Shown in pieces: positions 10,611-22,870 of a stretch of DNA of 41,592 bases; the stretch's first letter is position 1; every line of letters starts with the position of its first letter. The stretch is from Haliea sp. GTDB lineage: Bacteria > Pseudomonadota > Gammaproteobacteria > Pseudomonadales > Halieaceae. The notes under the pieces were generated by a model. It was not told the DNA's origin. It saw only the letters and a program-made list of their open reading frames with translations, and searched no databases. The stretch lies in the NCBI GenBank assembly GCA_002862465.1, contig PKDD01000053.1, forward strand, positions 1 through 41,592. Direction: 5' to 3'. The position numbers were made by a program, and so were the translations under genes.

Positions 10611-10714
10611 TAGTTGTGCATAATTGCGCCTCCCCAGCGCTTACAATCGGCGAGCGATTTCTTTATCGTAAACCCATAATTTAGTCTTCTTCATTTACCA
10701 GAACACGTCGAGCC

Positions 10715-12091
10715 ATGAAAATTATCATCCTCGGGGCTGGCCAAGTTGGCGGCACCCTCGCAGAACATCTGGCCAACGAACAAAATGACATCATTGTCGT
10801 GGATACTGACGCCGACAAGTTACGCGCCCTCACGGGGCTCCTCGATATCGGCACGGTGGTAGGGGGGGCATCTCACCCCAATACACTTTTCCAAGCAGGC
10901 GCAGAAGATGCTGACATGCTCGTTGCTGTCACCAATAGCGACGAGATCAATATGATGGCATGCCAAGTCGCACATACGCTGTTCAAAACGCCGACCAAGA
11001 TTTGTCGCGTTCGCTCGCCTAATTATCTAACGCACCAAGATCAGCTGTTTTCACGCGACCATATACCTGTCGACGTAATCATTGGCCCAGAGCAGTTGGT
11101 CACCCAAAACATCCAGCGATTGATAGAAAATCCAGGGGCCCTACAAGTACTCGATTTTGCTAAAGGCAGAGTCCAGCTGGTCGCCGTTAAGGCTTACCAT
11201 GGAGGGCCGATTGTCGGCCACGAGCTGAAGGAAATTCGCCGACATATGCCTAAGGTCGACACGCGCGTCGCTGCCATTTTTCGGCAGGACCGCGCCATCA
11301 TTCCTGAAGGCGATACCGTCGTAGAAATTGATGACGATGTTTTTTTCATAGCGGCCAAAGAAAATATCAAAGCGGTGATGTCTGAGCTGCGCAAGATCGA
11401 CAAGCCCTACAAGCGTGTCATGATCGCCGGGGGCGGTAACATAGGTGCAACTCTGGCACAGAACCTCGAAAACAAGTATCAAGTGAAACTAATCGAAAAA
11501 TCTTATGCCCTTTGCCGAACACTGTCCGAGCGACTTAAGCACTGTATCGTTCTACACGGCAGTGCCTCAGAGCCCCAACTGCTTGCATCCGAAAACATCG
11601 AAGCTACCGACGTTTTTTGCGCCCTCACTAACAGCGACGAAGCCAATATTATGATGTCGATGCTGGCCAAACGCATGGGCGCTAAAAAGGTCATCACACT
11701 GATTGCCAATGCCGCTTATGCCGAATTAGTCGGCGACGAAATTGATATCGCCATATCACCGCAGCAAATCACCATTGGGAGCCTGCTGACCCACGTACGA
11801 AAAGGCGACATCAGCAACGTTCACTCCCTGCGCCGCGGGGCGGCAGAAGCAATTGAAGTAACAGCGCACGGTGATACCCGCTCTTCAAAGGTTGTCGGGA
11901 AGCGCTTAGAAGATATCGCCCTGCCAAAGGGCGTAACTATAGGAGCCATTGTCCGCAATGAAAAGGTTCTCATCGCACACCGCCATGTCGTTGTAGAAAC
12001 CGATGATCATGTCATCATTTTCTTGCTCGATCGCAAACAAATTGGGGCTGTGGAAAAACTCTTCGCCGTTGGCTTCGGGTTTTTTTCCTAA
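10715..12091 (+). CDS. trkA: Trk potassium uptake regulatory subunit TrkA
   Basis: A cytosolic NAD(H)-binding protein that gates the TrkH potassium channel. The 458 residues form two tandem RCK units, each with a Rossmann nucleotide-binding fold (IIILGAGQVGGTLA at the start and VMIAGGGNIGATLA at about 234-247) followed by a TrkA-C domain. This doubled form is typical of Proteobacteria. It follows rsmB after a 104-base gap that may contain its own promoter (ATAAT-like sequences, no clear hexamer pair). trkH begins only three bases after its stop, so subunit genes are coexpressed. Confidence 0.97.
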   Translation: MKIIILGAGQVGGTLAEHLANEQNDIIVVDTDADKLRALTGLLDIGTVVGGASHPNTLFQAGAEDADMLVAVTNSDEINMMACQVAHTLFKTPTKICRVRSPNYLTHQDQLFSRDHIPVDVIIGPEQLVTQNIQRLIENPGALQVLDFAKGRVQLVAVKAYHGGPIVGHELKEIRRHMPKVDTRVAAIFRQDRAIIPEGDTVVEIDDDVFFIAAKENIKAVMSELRKIDKPYKRVMIAGGGNIGATLAQNLENKYQVKLIEKSYALCRTLSERLKHCIVLHGSASEPQLLASENIEATDVFCALTNSDEANIMMSMLAKRMGAKKVITLIANAAYAELVGDEIDIAISPQQITIGSLLTHVRKGDISNVHSLRRGAAEAIEVTAHGDTRSSKVVGKRLEDIALPKGVTIGAIVRNEKVLIAHRHVVVETDDHVIIFLLDRKQIGAVEKLFAVGFGFFS

Positions 12092-12094
12092 GCG

Positions 12095-13543
12095 ATGCAC
12101 TTTTCTGTCTCATTTCGGATTCTCGGCATCTTACTAATGTTATTCAGCTCTATACAGCTGGTGCCTTTGACTCTTGCGCTGATGGAAAAAGATGGCAGTG
12201 CCGCTGGCTTCATATCAGCGATATGCATTACTTTTTTTTCCGGTTTGTTGATGTGGTTCCCCTTGCGCAAAGCCAGCCATGAATTGCGAATCCGAGATGG
12301 ATTTTTAATCACTTCGATGTTCTGGGCGGTGCTAGGTTTATTCGGTGCACTGCCGTTTGCCCTCGCCGACTCGCTAAATTTGACGCCTGTAAGCGCAATC
12401 TTTGAGTCTCTTTCTGGTCTTACCGCCACCGGCGCAACCGTTATAGTGGGGCTCGATACCCTGCCTCACTCCATTCTCATCTACCGCCAACTACTTCAAT
12501 GGCTTGGCGGTATCGGCATTATTGTGGTCGCTGTGGCAATACTCCCAATGTTGGGCGTAGGGGGAATGCAGCTATACCGAGCCGAAACACCCGGACCGTC
12601 AAAGGACAGTAAGCTGACGCCAAGAATCACTGAGACGGCCAAGGCACTTTTTAGCGTCTATTTGCTTCTGACCATCGCCTGCGCCATCGCATATTATGCC
12701 GTCGGGATGTCAGGCTTTGATGCTATCGCCCATTCTTTTTCTACAGTATCTCTCGCGGGATTTTCAACCCACGATGAGAGTCTTGGCTTCTTTAATAGCG
12801 ACGCGGTTTTAATTGTTGCATCGGTATTTATGTTTATTTCAAGTATTAATTTTGGCTTACACTTTTTAGCTTGGCGGCGTGGCGCTGTTGCATCATACCG
12901 TAAAGATTCAGAGACCCGTTTTTATACGTCCGCGGTTCTGGTTTGCATAGGGATTACAATTGGTTGTCTGATCCTGTGGGACATACATGGGCATAAGGAC
13001 AGTATTCTTCACGGCGTATTTCAGGTCCTCTCTATTATCACAACAACCGGGTACTCCACCGGCAACCTTTCTGTTTGGCCTATAGCGCTGCCGATTATGG
13101 CGATCTTCTTTTCTTGCATGGGAGGCTGCGTGGGCTCAACAACGGGTGGCATTAAAGCCATGCGTGTAATGCTGATTTATAAGCAGGGTCTGCGAGAACT
13201 TAAACAGCTGGTGCATCCCCAAGCAGTAATTCCACTAAAAGTCGGAGGGCGCAGGGTAGAAGCTACAGTCGTCAGTGCCGTGTGGAGTTTTTTTGCCGTC
13301 TACACGTCCTCATACATCATTTTATTACTCATGCTGATGCTAACGGGAATGGATTTTATAACAGCCTTCTCATCGGTCGCAGCAGCGCTTAACAATTTAG
13401 GGATAGGCATCGCCGGCGTCGCAAACGGGTTCAGCGAGATCAGCGAAACAGCGAAAGGTATCATGTGCTTTGCGATGCTGCTCGGTCGGCTAGAGATCTT
13501 CACGCTACTGGTGCTGTTTACGCCAGCATTTTGGCGTATCTAG
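12095..13543 (+). CDS. trkH: Trk potassium uptake membrane subunit TrkH
   Basis: The ion-conducting inner-membrane subunit of the Trk system. The 482-residue hydrophobic protein has the four repeated membrane-pore-membrane units of the SKT superfamily. Selectivity-filter glycines are visible in TATGATV, LAGFSTHDES, TTTGYSTGN and NNLGIG. The segment QWLGGIGIIVVAVAILP is strongly conserved in TrkH. No good ribosome site is seen ahead of ATG 12095, so translation may depend on trkA three bases upstream. The downstream neighbour djlA is convergent, with 29 bases between them and no clear terminator. Confidence 0.96.
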   Translation: MHFSVSFRILGILLMLFSSIQLVPLTLALMEKDGSAAGFISAICITFFSGLLMWFPLRKASHELRIRDGFLITSMFWAVLGLFGALPFALADSLNLTPVSAIFESLSGLTATGATVIVGLDTLPHSILIYRQLLQWLGGIGIIVVAVAILPMLGVGGMQLYRAETPGPSKDSKLTPRITETAKALFSVYLLLTIACAIAYYAVGMSGFDAIAHSFSTVSLAGFSTHDESLGFFNSDAVLIVASVFMFISSINFGLHFLAWRRGAVASYRKDSETRFYTSAVLVCIGITIGCLILWDIHGHKDSILHGVFQVLSIITTTGYSTGNLSVWPIALPIMAIFFSCMGGCVGSTTGGIKAMRVMLIYKQGLRELKQLVHPQAVIPLKVGGRRVEATVVSAVWSFFAVYTSSYIILLLMLMLTGMDFITAFSSVAAALNNLGIGIAGVANGFSEISETAKGIMCFAMLLGRLEIFTLLVLFTPAFWRI

Positions 13544-13572
13544 CTTGTGCGGTCACCGGAGCCCACCACAAC

Positions 13573-14364
13573 TCATCGCATATTCGGTCGTGTTTTCTTA
13601 ATCATTTCGTATGCGGCCTGAATATCCTGTGAACGCGCCGTTGCCACTTTTATCATGTTTTCAGGAACACCTTTCGCGATTAGTTTGTCTGGATGGTTTT
13701 GGCTCATCAGTTTGCGGTAAGCGCGCTTCAAATCCTTGTCGCCGATATTTTTGCTGACGCCCAAGGCAGAATAGGCGTCTTCCAAACTATGCTCTGAAGC
13801 CGGTACAGAACCGTCTTGCTGAAAATGCTCCTGGGCGCGGGCCATGCGGAGCATCAGCTCCAACTGTGCAGCGCTCAGGCCCATCAGGCTAGCGATGCGA
13901 ATCAAGGCGGCGTGCTCGGACGGCTCAATGCCCTTGTCGACCGTAGCCAGAGCGATCAGGAACACCAACAAGGTCTGCTGCAATTTCCGTCTAGGGCCGC
14001 AGATCTTTAAAAAATCGGTGACCACTGGCTCAATGTCGAAGCCAACGACAGCCCCCTGCCGGAATAGCTCAATCGCCCGCTCGCGCTGATCGCCGCTCAA
14101 ACCCATCTGAGCAATAAAGTTCTCGGTAAGATCTATTTCTGAGCGAGAAACCTGGCCATCTATCTTCGCTAAATATCCTGCCAGTAAAAATGTCGTCTCA
14201 AAAAAACTGTTTTTAACCCGCTCAACATTCTCTGGCGAGCCAGCATGAAGCGCGTTGTTCAGACCTCTATCAAACATATGCCCTATAAAGACACCAAAGA
14301 TCAGACCTAAAATTCCACCGGTCGAGAGCCCTATTAAACCGCCAATCACTTTTCCGAAAAACAT
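13573..14364 (-). CDS. djlA: DjlA-type membrane-anchored DnaJ co-chaperone
   Basis: A 263-residue protein with three parts: a glycine-rich single transmembrane helix at the N-terminus (about 5-30), a TerB-like helical domain (about 50-175) and a C-terminal J domain (about 196-263) whose HPD motif is at 224-226 (QNHPDKLIAKG). This order is diagnostic for DjlA, which stimulates DnaK at the cytosolic face of the inner membrane and influences envelope stress responses in E. coli. The linker between TerB and J domains is short. It is a single gene on the minus strand between plus-strand trkH and glyQ. Confidence 0.93.
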   Translation of the reverse strand: MFFGKVIGGLIGLSTGGILGLIFGVFIGHMFDRGLNNALHAGSPENVERVKNSFFETTFLLAGYLAKIDGQVSRSEIDLTENFIAQMGLSGDQRERAIELFRQGAVVGFDIEPVVTDFLKICGPRRKLQQTLLVFLIALATVDKGIEPSEHAALIRIASLMGLSAAQLELMLRMARAQEHFQQDGSVPASEHSLEDAYSALGVSKNIGDKDLKRAYRKLMSQNHPDKLIAKGVPENMIKVATARSQDIQAAYEMIKKTRPNMR

Positions 14365-14528
14365 ACGCTTCCTCAGCTTAGAACCACATCCCTACCCAGC
14401 GTCGATACCAACCCCCGCAAAATCACAACCCTAAACTGCAGCACTATTCGCATCGATGTAAAATGTTGTAATGTGCAGAAGAATTTTACTTTTGGGGAAA
14501 GCGCGTATTATGACGCTAAAAGAGACTG

Positions 14529-14534
14529 TATAAT
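14529..14534 (+). promoter_or_regulatory. -10 element upstream of glyQ
   Basis: A perfect TATAAT lies 20 bases before the glyQ ATG. The best -35-like hexamer (TTATGA, 14508-14513) has a short 15-base spacer, so only the -10 is well supported. Transcription from here would give a leader of roughly a dozen bases. Confidence 0.5.
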
Positions 14535-14554
14535 AGCCAGCTTTTTGTACTGAC

Positions 14555-15520
14555 ATGATGAGTGAACCGGTGGCACAAACCAGCAGCGAAACGCCTACAT
14601 TTCAACAGCTAATATTCAAGCTTCAACAGTTCTGGGCGGAGCAGGGCTGCGTTGTCTTGCAGCCGTTAGATATGGAGGTAGGAGCAGGGACATTCCATCC
14701 GGCGACTTTCCTGCGCGCTATAGGGCCTGAGAGCTGGAGTGCCGCCTATGTCCAGCCCTGCCGCCGGCCCACGGACGGGCGCTATGGAGAGAATCCCAAC
14801 CGCCTGCAGCAGTATTACCAGTTTCAGGTCATTATGAAGCCCTCCCCAAAAGACTTTCAAGATCTGTATATGCGGTCTTTGGCAACATTGGGCATTGATA
14901 CGTCCATTCATGACGTAAGATTTGTTGAAGACAACTGGGAGTCTCCGACGCTGGGCGCATGGGGTTTAGGCTGGGAGGTCTGGTTAAACGGTATGGAGGT
15001 GACTCAGTTTACTTACTTTCAGCAAGCCGGGGGGCTAGAGTGCTATCCGGTCACAGGCGAAATTACTTACGGCATTGAGCGTATCGCGATGTACCTGCAG
15101 AGCGTTGACAGTATCTACGATTTAGTCTGGTCGGATGGGCCTGCGGGCAAGGTGACCTATGGCGATGTTTTTCACCAAAATGAGGTGGAAATGTCGCGCT
15201 ATAATTTCGAGGAGGCCGACATCAAATACCTGTTCGCCAGCTTCGATTACTATGAACAAGAAGCGACACGACTGGTTGAAAAAGACTTGCCTTTACCGGC
15301 CTATGAAATGGTAATGAAAGCGTCTCACACTTTTAATCTGCTCGATGCTCGCCACGCTATTTCTGTTACGGAGCGTCAGCGCTTCATCCTCCGGGTGAGA
15401 ACTTTGGCACGGGCAGTTGCTAAGGCTTACTTTGACGCACGCGCCGAACTCGGTTTCCCGCTAGCCATCGAAGCCCTGCGAGCAGAAGCTTTGAGCCGGA
15501 TTCAGGCAGAGGCAAAGTAA
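14555..15520 (+). CDS. glyQ: Glycine--tRNA ligase alpha subunit
   Basis: The catalytic subunit of the tetrameric bacterial glycyl-tRNA synthetase; it activates glycine with ATP. The 321 residues match the family in length. Conserved segments include [54 protein letters not shown] (motif 2-like), [19 protein letters not shown] and [15 protein letters not shown]. The start is not certain: two consecutive ATGs (14555, 14558) follow a leader without a strong ribosome site. glyS begins three bases after the stop, keeping alpha and beta subunits together. Replication from the nearby origin runs head-on to this pair. Confidence 0.97.
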   Translation: MMSEPVAQTSSETPTFQQLIFKLQQFWAEQGCVVLQPLDMEVGAGTFHPATFLRAIGPESWSAAYVQPCRRPTDGRYGENPNRLQQYYQFQVIMKPSPKDFQDLYMRSLATLGIDTSIHDVRFVEDNWESPTLGAWGLGWEVWLNGMEVTQFTYFQQAGGLECYPVTGEITYGIERIAMYLQSVDSIYDLVWSDGPAGKVTYGDVFHQNEVEMSRYNFEEADIKYLFASFDYYEQEATRLVEKDLPLPAYEMVMKASHTFNLLDARHAISVTERQRFILRVRTLARAVAKAYFDARAELGFPLAIEALRAEALSRIQAEAK

Positions 15521-15523
15521 CCA

Positions 15524-17602
15524 ATGAGCACTGACACTCTGCTAGTGGAACTAGGCACCGAGGAATTGCCGCCAAAGAACTTAAAGCAGCTTGGCTTGGC
15601 ATTTCGAGACGGTATTGCTGGGGGCTTGAAGCAGCGCGAGTTGAGCTATGGCGAAGTGAAGTGGTTTGCAACGCCGCGCCGTTTGGCCGTCCTGATTTCT
15701 GATGTGCAATTGAAAGCGCCCGAAAAAACCGTCGAGGTTTTGGGGCCTCCTGCAGATCGCGCTCAAGACGAAGCGGGAGGCTGGTCGAGCGCTACCCTCG
15801 GTTTCGCTAAAAAACAGGGTGTAGCACCGGAACAACTGCAAACTCTCGACACGGCGAAGGGACCGCGGTTAGGGGTTCAAAAAAGCTTGTCCGGTGTAGC
15901 AACGCGAGATGTGCTTCACGGCATAATACAAGACTGCATTGCAGGGCTACCTATTGCACGGCGGATGCGCTGGGGCGCTAGTCGAGAAGAATTTGTCAGA
16001 CCGATCCATTGGATCGTTGCCATGCTGGGGCAGGATTATAATCATGGTGAAATTTTTAACCTGAGCACCGGCAACACAACACGTGGTCACCGCTGTCACA
16101 GCAGCGGTTTGATTACGTTAAATCACGCTAAAGATTATGAGTCTGCACTGACCAAAGCGAAAGTGGTCGCTTCCTTTGAGCAGCGTCAGCATATTGTGCG
16201 TGCACAAATAGAGGCGCAGGCCGCCGCTCTGGGGGGCAATGCCGTCATAGCAGCAGATTTACTGGACGAAGTCACGGGCCTGGTGGAATGGCCGGTCGCA
16301 CTTACTGGCTCATTCGAGGAGCGCTATTTACAGGTTCCATCGGAGGCGCTGATCTCTTCCATGAAAGAGCATCAGAAATATTTTCACCTTGTCAACGACA
16401 AAGGCGACCTCCTGCCCCACTTCATTACTGTAGCAAACATTGAGAGCTCCGATCCCCAGCAAGTCATTGCCGGCAATGAGCGTGTCATCCGCCCTAGGCT
16501 GTCAGATGCTGCCTTTTTCTTTGAAACAGACAAAAAAGTGCCGCTAATTGACCGGGTACCAAGCCTGAGTAATATCGTGTTTCAACAAAAACTGGGTTCA
16601 TTGCTCGATAAGACCGTGCGTATAAGCCAATTAGCCGCTCTCCTTGCTCCGGCCGTCGGCGCGTCAGTTACTGTCGCACAGCGGGCTGCCGAACTTAGCA
16701 AAGCCGATCTAGTCACCGATATGGTGCTAGAATTTTCGGATATGCAGGGCATTGCTGGAGCATATTATGCCAAACATGACGGCGAGCAGGCGGAAGTGGC
16801 TGCTGCTCTGACGCAGCAATATTGGCCTAAGTTCGCCGGCGATGGGCTGCCTGAAACGGCAACCGCTTGTACTTTAGCTCTTGCAGATAGGCTGGACACA
16901 TTGGTCGGAATTTTTGGTATTGGACAGCCGCCCACGGGCTCGAAAGATCCTTTTGCCTTGCGCAGAGCGTCATTAGCGGTATTGCGAATTTTGGTAGAAA
17001 AGCGTCTCGATCTGGACTTAAAAGAGTGCCTAAAACTTGCTGCGGCACAGTATCCAGTGAACACCCTGGCCGATGATACCGTGGTGCAGGTCTTCGACTA
17101 TATGATTGAGCGCTTCCGCGCTTGGTACGAAGAAGAGAATATACCTGCCGAAGTTTTCAAGTCGGTCAGCGCACGAAACCTATCTCGCCCGCTTGATATT
17201 CAGCGCCGCGTGCAGGCGGTACACGCCTTTTCACTACTACCCGAGGCGCAAGCCCTAGCGGCCGCCAATAAACGTGTTTCCAATATTCTTGACAAGCTGG
17301 ATAGCGGGCATGACTTTTCGGAAGTAAGCGCTGACTTACTTGTAAAGCCCCAAGAAAAAGTGCTTTTGCGTTGCGTTGAAGGCCTTAGCAGTACTTGCCA
17401 TCAACACTTAAAACACGATGAATACACAGAAGCGCTGTCATGTTTGGCAGACCTACGTGAACCAATAGATGCTTTTTTCGAAGGGGTTATGGTCAACGTA
17501 GAGAATGTAGAGCTGCGTGATAACCGTCTTAACCTACTGAAGCGTTTACGCGATCTTTTCTTAGAAGTCGCTGATATCTCTCTACTAGCTGTCAGCAAGT
17601 AA
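15524..17602 (+). CDS. glyS: Glycine--tRNA ligase beta subunit
   Basis: The tRNA-binding subunit of the alpha2-beta2 glycyl-tRNA synthetase. At 692 aa it has the expected length. The N-terminus TLLVELGTEELPPKNL is the family signature, followed by WFATPRRLAVLI, RRMRWGASREEFVRPIHW, SSMKEHQKYFHL, ARLSDAAFFFETDKK-like RPRLSDAAFFFETDKK, and the HD-like region with GSKDPFALRRASLAVLRIL. It is cotranscribed with glyQ. No clear terminator follows; a small CGCC/GGCG stem with TTTCTT near 17690-17710 is weak. Confidence 0.96.
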   Translation: MSTDTLLVELGTEELPPKNLKQLGLAFRDGIAGGLKQRELSYGEVKWFATPRRLAVLISDVQLKAPEKTVEVLGPPADRAQDEAGGWSSATLGFAKKQGVAPEQLQTLDTAKGPRLGVQKSLSGVATRDVLHGIIQDCIAGLPIARRMRWGASREEFVRPIHWIVAMLGQDYNHGEIFNLSTGNTTRGHRCHSSGLITLNHAKDYESALTKAKVVASFEQRQHIVRAQIEAQAAALGGNAVIAADLLDEVTGLVEWPVALTGSFEERYLQVPSEALISSMKEHQKYFHLVNDKGDLLPHFITVANIESSDPQQVIAGNERVIRPRLSDAAFFFETDKKVPLIDRVPSLSNIVFQQKLGSLLDKTVRISQLAALLAPAVGASVTVAQRAAELSKADLVTDMVLEFSDMQGIAGAYYAKHDGEQAEVAAALTQQYWPKFAGDGLPETATACTLALADRLDTLVGIFGIGQPPTGSKDPFALRRASLAVLRILVEKRLDLDLKECLKLAAAQYPVNTLADDTVVQVFDYMIERFRAWYEEENIPAEVFKSVSARNLSRPLDIQRRVQAVHAFSLLPEAQALAAANKRVSNILDKLDSGHDFSEVSADLLVKPQEKVLLRCVEGLSSTCHQHLKHDEYTEALSCLADLREPIDAFFEGVMVNVENVELRDNRLNLLKRLRDLFLEVADISLLAVSK

Positions 17603-17740
17603 TGTTGGGGCCCGCCAAAAATATGCACCTGTTACTCGCAAAATATAGTTGATGCGCAACAGATGTTTTCGAGCCGCGGAATAATCGCCTTATCGGGCGT
17701 TTCTTGATTTACACTGAGAATAAGTTGCGGAGAATATTCG

Positions 17741-19198
17741 ATGATATTAACTGAGAACCATTTAATCATTATCGCCGCCATATCGGCCGCAACAACATTC
17801 GTCGTTCTGTTCATCAGTGTCTGGCAGAGCGCGTCTAGCAAGCGAACGCTTGCCGAAAGCCGCGAGCAATTGCGGATTCGCGAAGCAGAGCTAGCAGAAG
17901 CTAGCGCCCATGAGCGCGTTCAGGCGGTTAAGCTGGAGCAAGCACAACAGCAATTGCAGGCTAAATTCTCCGAGCTCTCGACGTCAATGGAAAACTTAAT
18001 GCAGGTTCGATCCCAACTCAATGCCTCTTCACAGGAAATTATCCAACTGCAAACACAGCAAGACGAGCGCGAAGACAGGCACCTAGAGCAAATTAAACTG
18101 CTAAATGAAACGCGAGAAAATCTTAAAAAGGAATTCGAAAACCTGGCCAATAAAATTTTCGACGATAAAGGCAAGCATTTTACAACTGCTAGTCAAGCGT
18201 CGCTGGAGATGCTGCTAAAGCCTTTTCGCGAGCAAATAACTGGGTTCCAGACGCGTATAAACGAGGTACATTCGGAATCTATCAAGGGGCACACGGCTCT
18301 CGAGAAGGAGCTGCAAAAAGTCTTAGAAGTTGGCTTAGAAATGAACAACCAGGCCAGCAACCTAACGGTAGCACTAAAAGGCGATAAAAAAACCGTTGGC
18401 AACTGGGGCGAGGCCCAACTTGAGCGAACGCTGGAGCTAGCAGGGTTGCAGGCAGGAGAGCACTACGAGGCACAGACCGTATATCGAGACGAGGAGGGGA
18501 GGCGAAAGCTTCCTGACTTTATTATCAAACTGCCAGATAGTAAAAACCTCATCATCGATAGCAAGGTATCCCTAATCGACTATGACCGGGCCATCGAGGC
18601 AAGCACCGATGAGGAGCGGACAAAAGCCCTAAACGCCCATGCACAAGCGGTCCGCAATCACATCGATGACCTAGCCTCGAAAGAGTATGTGAACCTCCCC
18701 GGTATTGGTAGCCCAGACTTTGTGCTTATGTTCATGCCTATTGAGCCGGCCTATATTGAGGCGATGAAGCACAATAAAGGCCTATTTAATTATGGCTACC
18801 AGAAGGGTGTGGTGATGGTCTCTCATACGACTCTAATGCCTATTTTACGCACAGTGGCAAACCTATGGATGGTTGAAAAAAGCAATCAGGAAGCGAAAGA
18901 GATTAGCACCAGAGCGGGCGACATATACAACCAGGTTTGCCTTGTGGCAGATCGGCTGCATAAGTTAGGCAATACGCTAAAAGCGGCCAACAACCACTAC
19001 AACGACACGGTCACGGGACTCGCAGGCAAGCAGGGGCTGCACGGTAAAGTTGAACGCTTCCAGCTATTATCTACCCGCGCAAATAAAGAAATGGCTGCGC
19101 TGGAGCCTATCCACGATGACATCGAGAGTAGCCGCCTAGAGCCCATGATAACGGCGATCGGCAACCACAGTGAGCCGCCGTCCAAGCTGGAAGATTAA
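17741..19198 (+). CDS. rmuC: DNA recombination protein RmuC
   Basis: A 485-residue protein with an N-terminal transmembrane helix (about 8-27), a long coiled coil rich in Glu, Gln and Ala (about 30-140) and the conserved RmuC domain (about 160-430) of the restriction-endonuclease-like superfamily. Conserved segments are VGNWGEAQLERTLELAGL, LPDFIIKLPDSKNLIIDSKV (with the Asp and Lys typical of nuclease folds) and LMFMPIEPAYIEA. In E. coli, loss of RmuC raises inversion at short inverted repeats; the biochemical activity is not settled. It converges on gyrB, with only four bases between the stops. Confidence 0.94.
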   Translation: MILTENHLIIIAAISAATTFVVLFISVWQSASSKRTLAESREQLRIREAELAEASAHERVQAVKLEQAQQQLQAKFSELSTSMENLMQVRSQLNASSQEIIQLQTQQDEREDRHLEQIKLLNETRENLKKEFENLANKIFDDKGKHFTTASQASLEMLLKPFREQITGFQTRINEVHSESIKGHTALEKELQKVLEVGLEMNNQASNLTVALKGDKKTVGNWGEAQLERTLELAGLQAGEHYEAQTVYRDEEGRRKLPDFIIKLPDSKNLIIDSKVSLIDYDRAIEASTDEERTKALNAHAQAVRNHIDDLASKEYVNLPGIGSPDFVLMFMPIEPAYIEAMKHNKGLFNYGYQKGVVMVSHTTLMPILRTVANLWMVEKSNQEAKEISTRAGDIYNQVCLVADRLHKLGNTLKAANNHYNDTVTGLAGKQGLHGKVERFQLLSTRANKEMAALEPIHDDIESSRLEPMITAIGNHSEPPSKLED

Positions 19199-19202
19199 GC
19201 CG

Positions 19203-21626
<2,424 letters not shown>

Positions 21627-21672
21627 TCACTTTTAGTATATGCTTTATTTATAAAGGGTCTTACGCATCATG

Positions 21673-22797
21673 TCATCCTACTGACTGATGCTTTACTGCG
21701 CCCTGTTCCACGTGGAACATCGCCAGCTCTCCGCTTTCAGGCCATACCGACTGGATTTCCCGCTGATCGATACAGGTGATAAACACCTGCGCCTCCATCG
21801 ACGCCAGTAACTCGCATACCATCACACTATGCGTATAATCGAGCTCTGACGGCAAATCGTCGATCAGGTACGTACACGTGCCGCGCCCTAACTCGCCCAT
21901 CAGCCTACCCTGTGCCAGCTTCAGGCCACACACCACAAGCTTTTGCTGCCCTCGGGATAGAGTCTCTGACGCCAAATGTCCGCCAGCAAGCACTCTGACA
22001 TCCGCGCGTTGAGGCCCTGAGTGGGTATAGCCCTGCTCAGCATCCGCCGCGAAACCCTGTGCAAGCGCCTCACTATAGGTCAGCTGACGATCCCAGCCTT
22101 GCTGATACCGCAGTTCTAGCTCGTCTAACGATGGGGCCAATCTTGCCATTATCTCCTTGAAACAGGGCGCCAACTTCTGGAAATAGTCCTTTCTATACGT
22201 GCTTATGGCCGCGCCCGTCTGAGCCAAATCTCTGGTCCAAGCCGCCAATTCTTGGTCAGATATTTTACCACGCCGCAGTAAATTATTGCGCTGTTTTATG
22301 CTCCTTTGAAATCGCTGCCACTGGGAGAAAAACTGCTGTTCCACGTGGAACACCCCCCAGTCTAGGTAACGGCGCCTCGCGCCGGGCGAGCCTGTCAACA
22401 AGCCGAAGCTCTCAGCAGTAATGACCTGAAGCGGCAGTTGCTCGGCCAGTTCAGCGACAGCTCGGACCGGCCTGCCTCCGATCTTGATTTGCGCTTCGCC
22501 GCTGCGATTACGCTGCACTCCTATCGGCACCGCGCCCCCAGTGGTCCCCGATTTAATCACTGATGAGCCTTGCGTTGTTATTCCAAACACCGCACACGAG
22601 CCCGAACCATGATTAATCAAAGACTTGACGCTGCTGCCACGAAAAGAGCGGGCCATTCCCAACATGTGTATCGACTCCAGCACACTCGTTTTTCCGCTCC
22701 CATTACAGCCGAAAAAAACGTTGACGCCCTTCAAGCGCGTCAACTTCACCTGCAGCAAGTTTCTTACATTGCTTATTTGTAACTGTGTTAGCGCCAC
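21673..22797 (-). CDS. recF: DNA replication and repair protein RecF
   Basis: An SMC-like ATPase that, with RecO and RecR, loads RecA on gapped DNA at stalled forks. The 374 residues show the Walker A GCNGSGKTSVLESI (30-43), the RRRYLDWGVF segment (141-150), the ABC signature SRGQQKLV and a Walker B-like YLIDDLPSELD. The peptide FHVEQ occurs twice, at 150-154 and at 361-365 near the C-terminus; each copy is encoded by a perfect parS palindrome. The second lies in a C-terminal extension beyond the ATPase core. It follows dnaN (73-base gap) and precedes gyrB (52 bases). Confidence 0.97.
   Translation of the reverse strand: MALTQLQISNVRNLLQVKLTRLKGVNVFFGCNGSGKTSVLESIHMLGMARSFRGSSVKSLINHGSGSCAVFGITTQGSSVIKSGTTGGAVPIGVQRNRSGEAQIKIGGRPVRAVAELAEQLPLQVITAESFGLLTGSPGARRRYLDWGVFHVEQQFFSQWQRFQRSIKQRNNLLRRGKISDQELAAWTRDLAQTGAAISTYRKDYFQKLAPCFKEIMARLAPSLDELELRYQQGWDRQLTYSEALAQGFAADAEQGYTHSGPQRADVRVLAGGHLASETLSRGQQKLVVCGLKLAQGRLMGELGRGTCTYLIDDLPSELDYTHSVMVCELLASMEAQVFITCIDQREIQSVWPESGELAMFHVEQGAVKHQSVG
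21704..21719. promoter_or_regulatory. parS: parS centromere-like site 1 (inside the 3' end of recF)
   Basis: A perfect 16-bp palindrome TGTTCCACGTGGAACA, identical to the chromosomal parS consensus of Pseudomonas and close to that of Bacillus. It is the loading site for ParB, which is encoded 18 kb away in this window. It specifies residues 361-365 of RecF. Confidence 0.95.
22337..22352. promoter_or_regulatory. parS: parS centromere-like site 2 (inside recF)
   Basis: A second perfect copy of the 16-bp palindrome, 633 bp from the first and about 3.2 kb from dnaA's start. It specifies FHVEQ at RecF residues 150-154, in a region conserved in the RecF family, so both protein and site are under constraint. 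Confidence 0.95.
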
Positions 22798-22870
22798 AAC
22801 TACCGCGCAGAGTCATCTGTAAACCGAAAAAAGCCCATCTAAGCTCCGCATATATTGAGGTTGCACTCAA

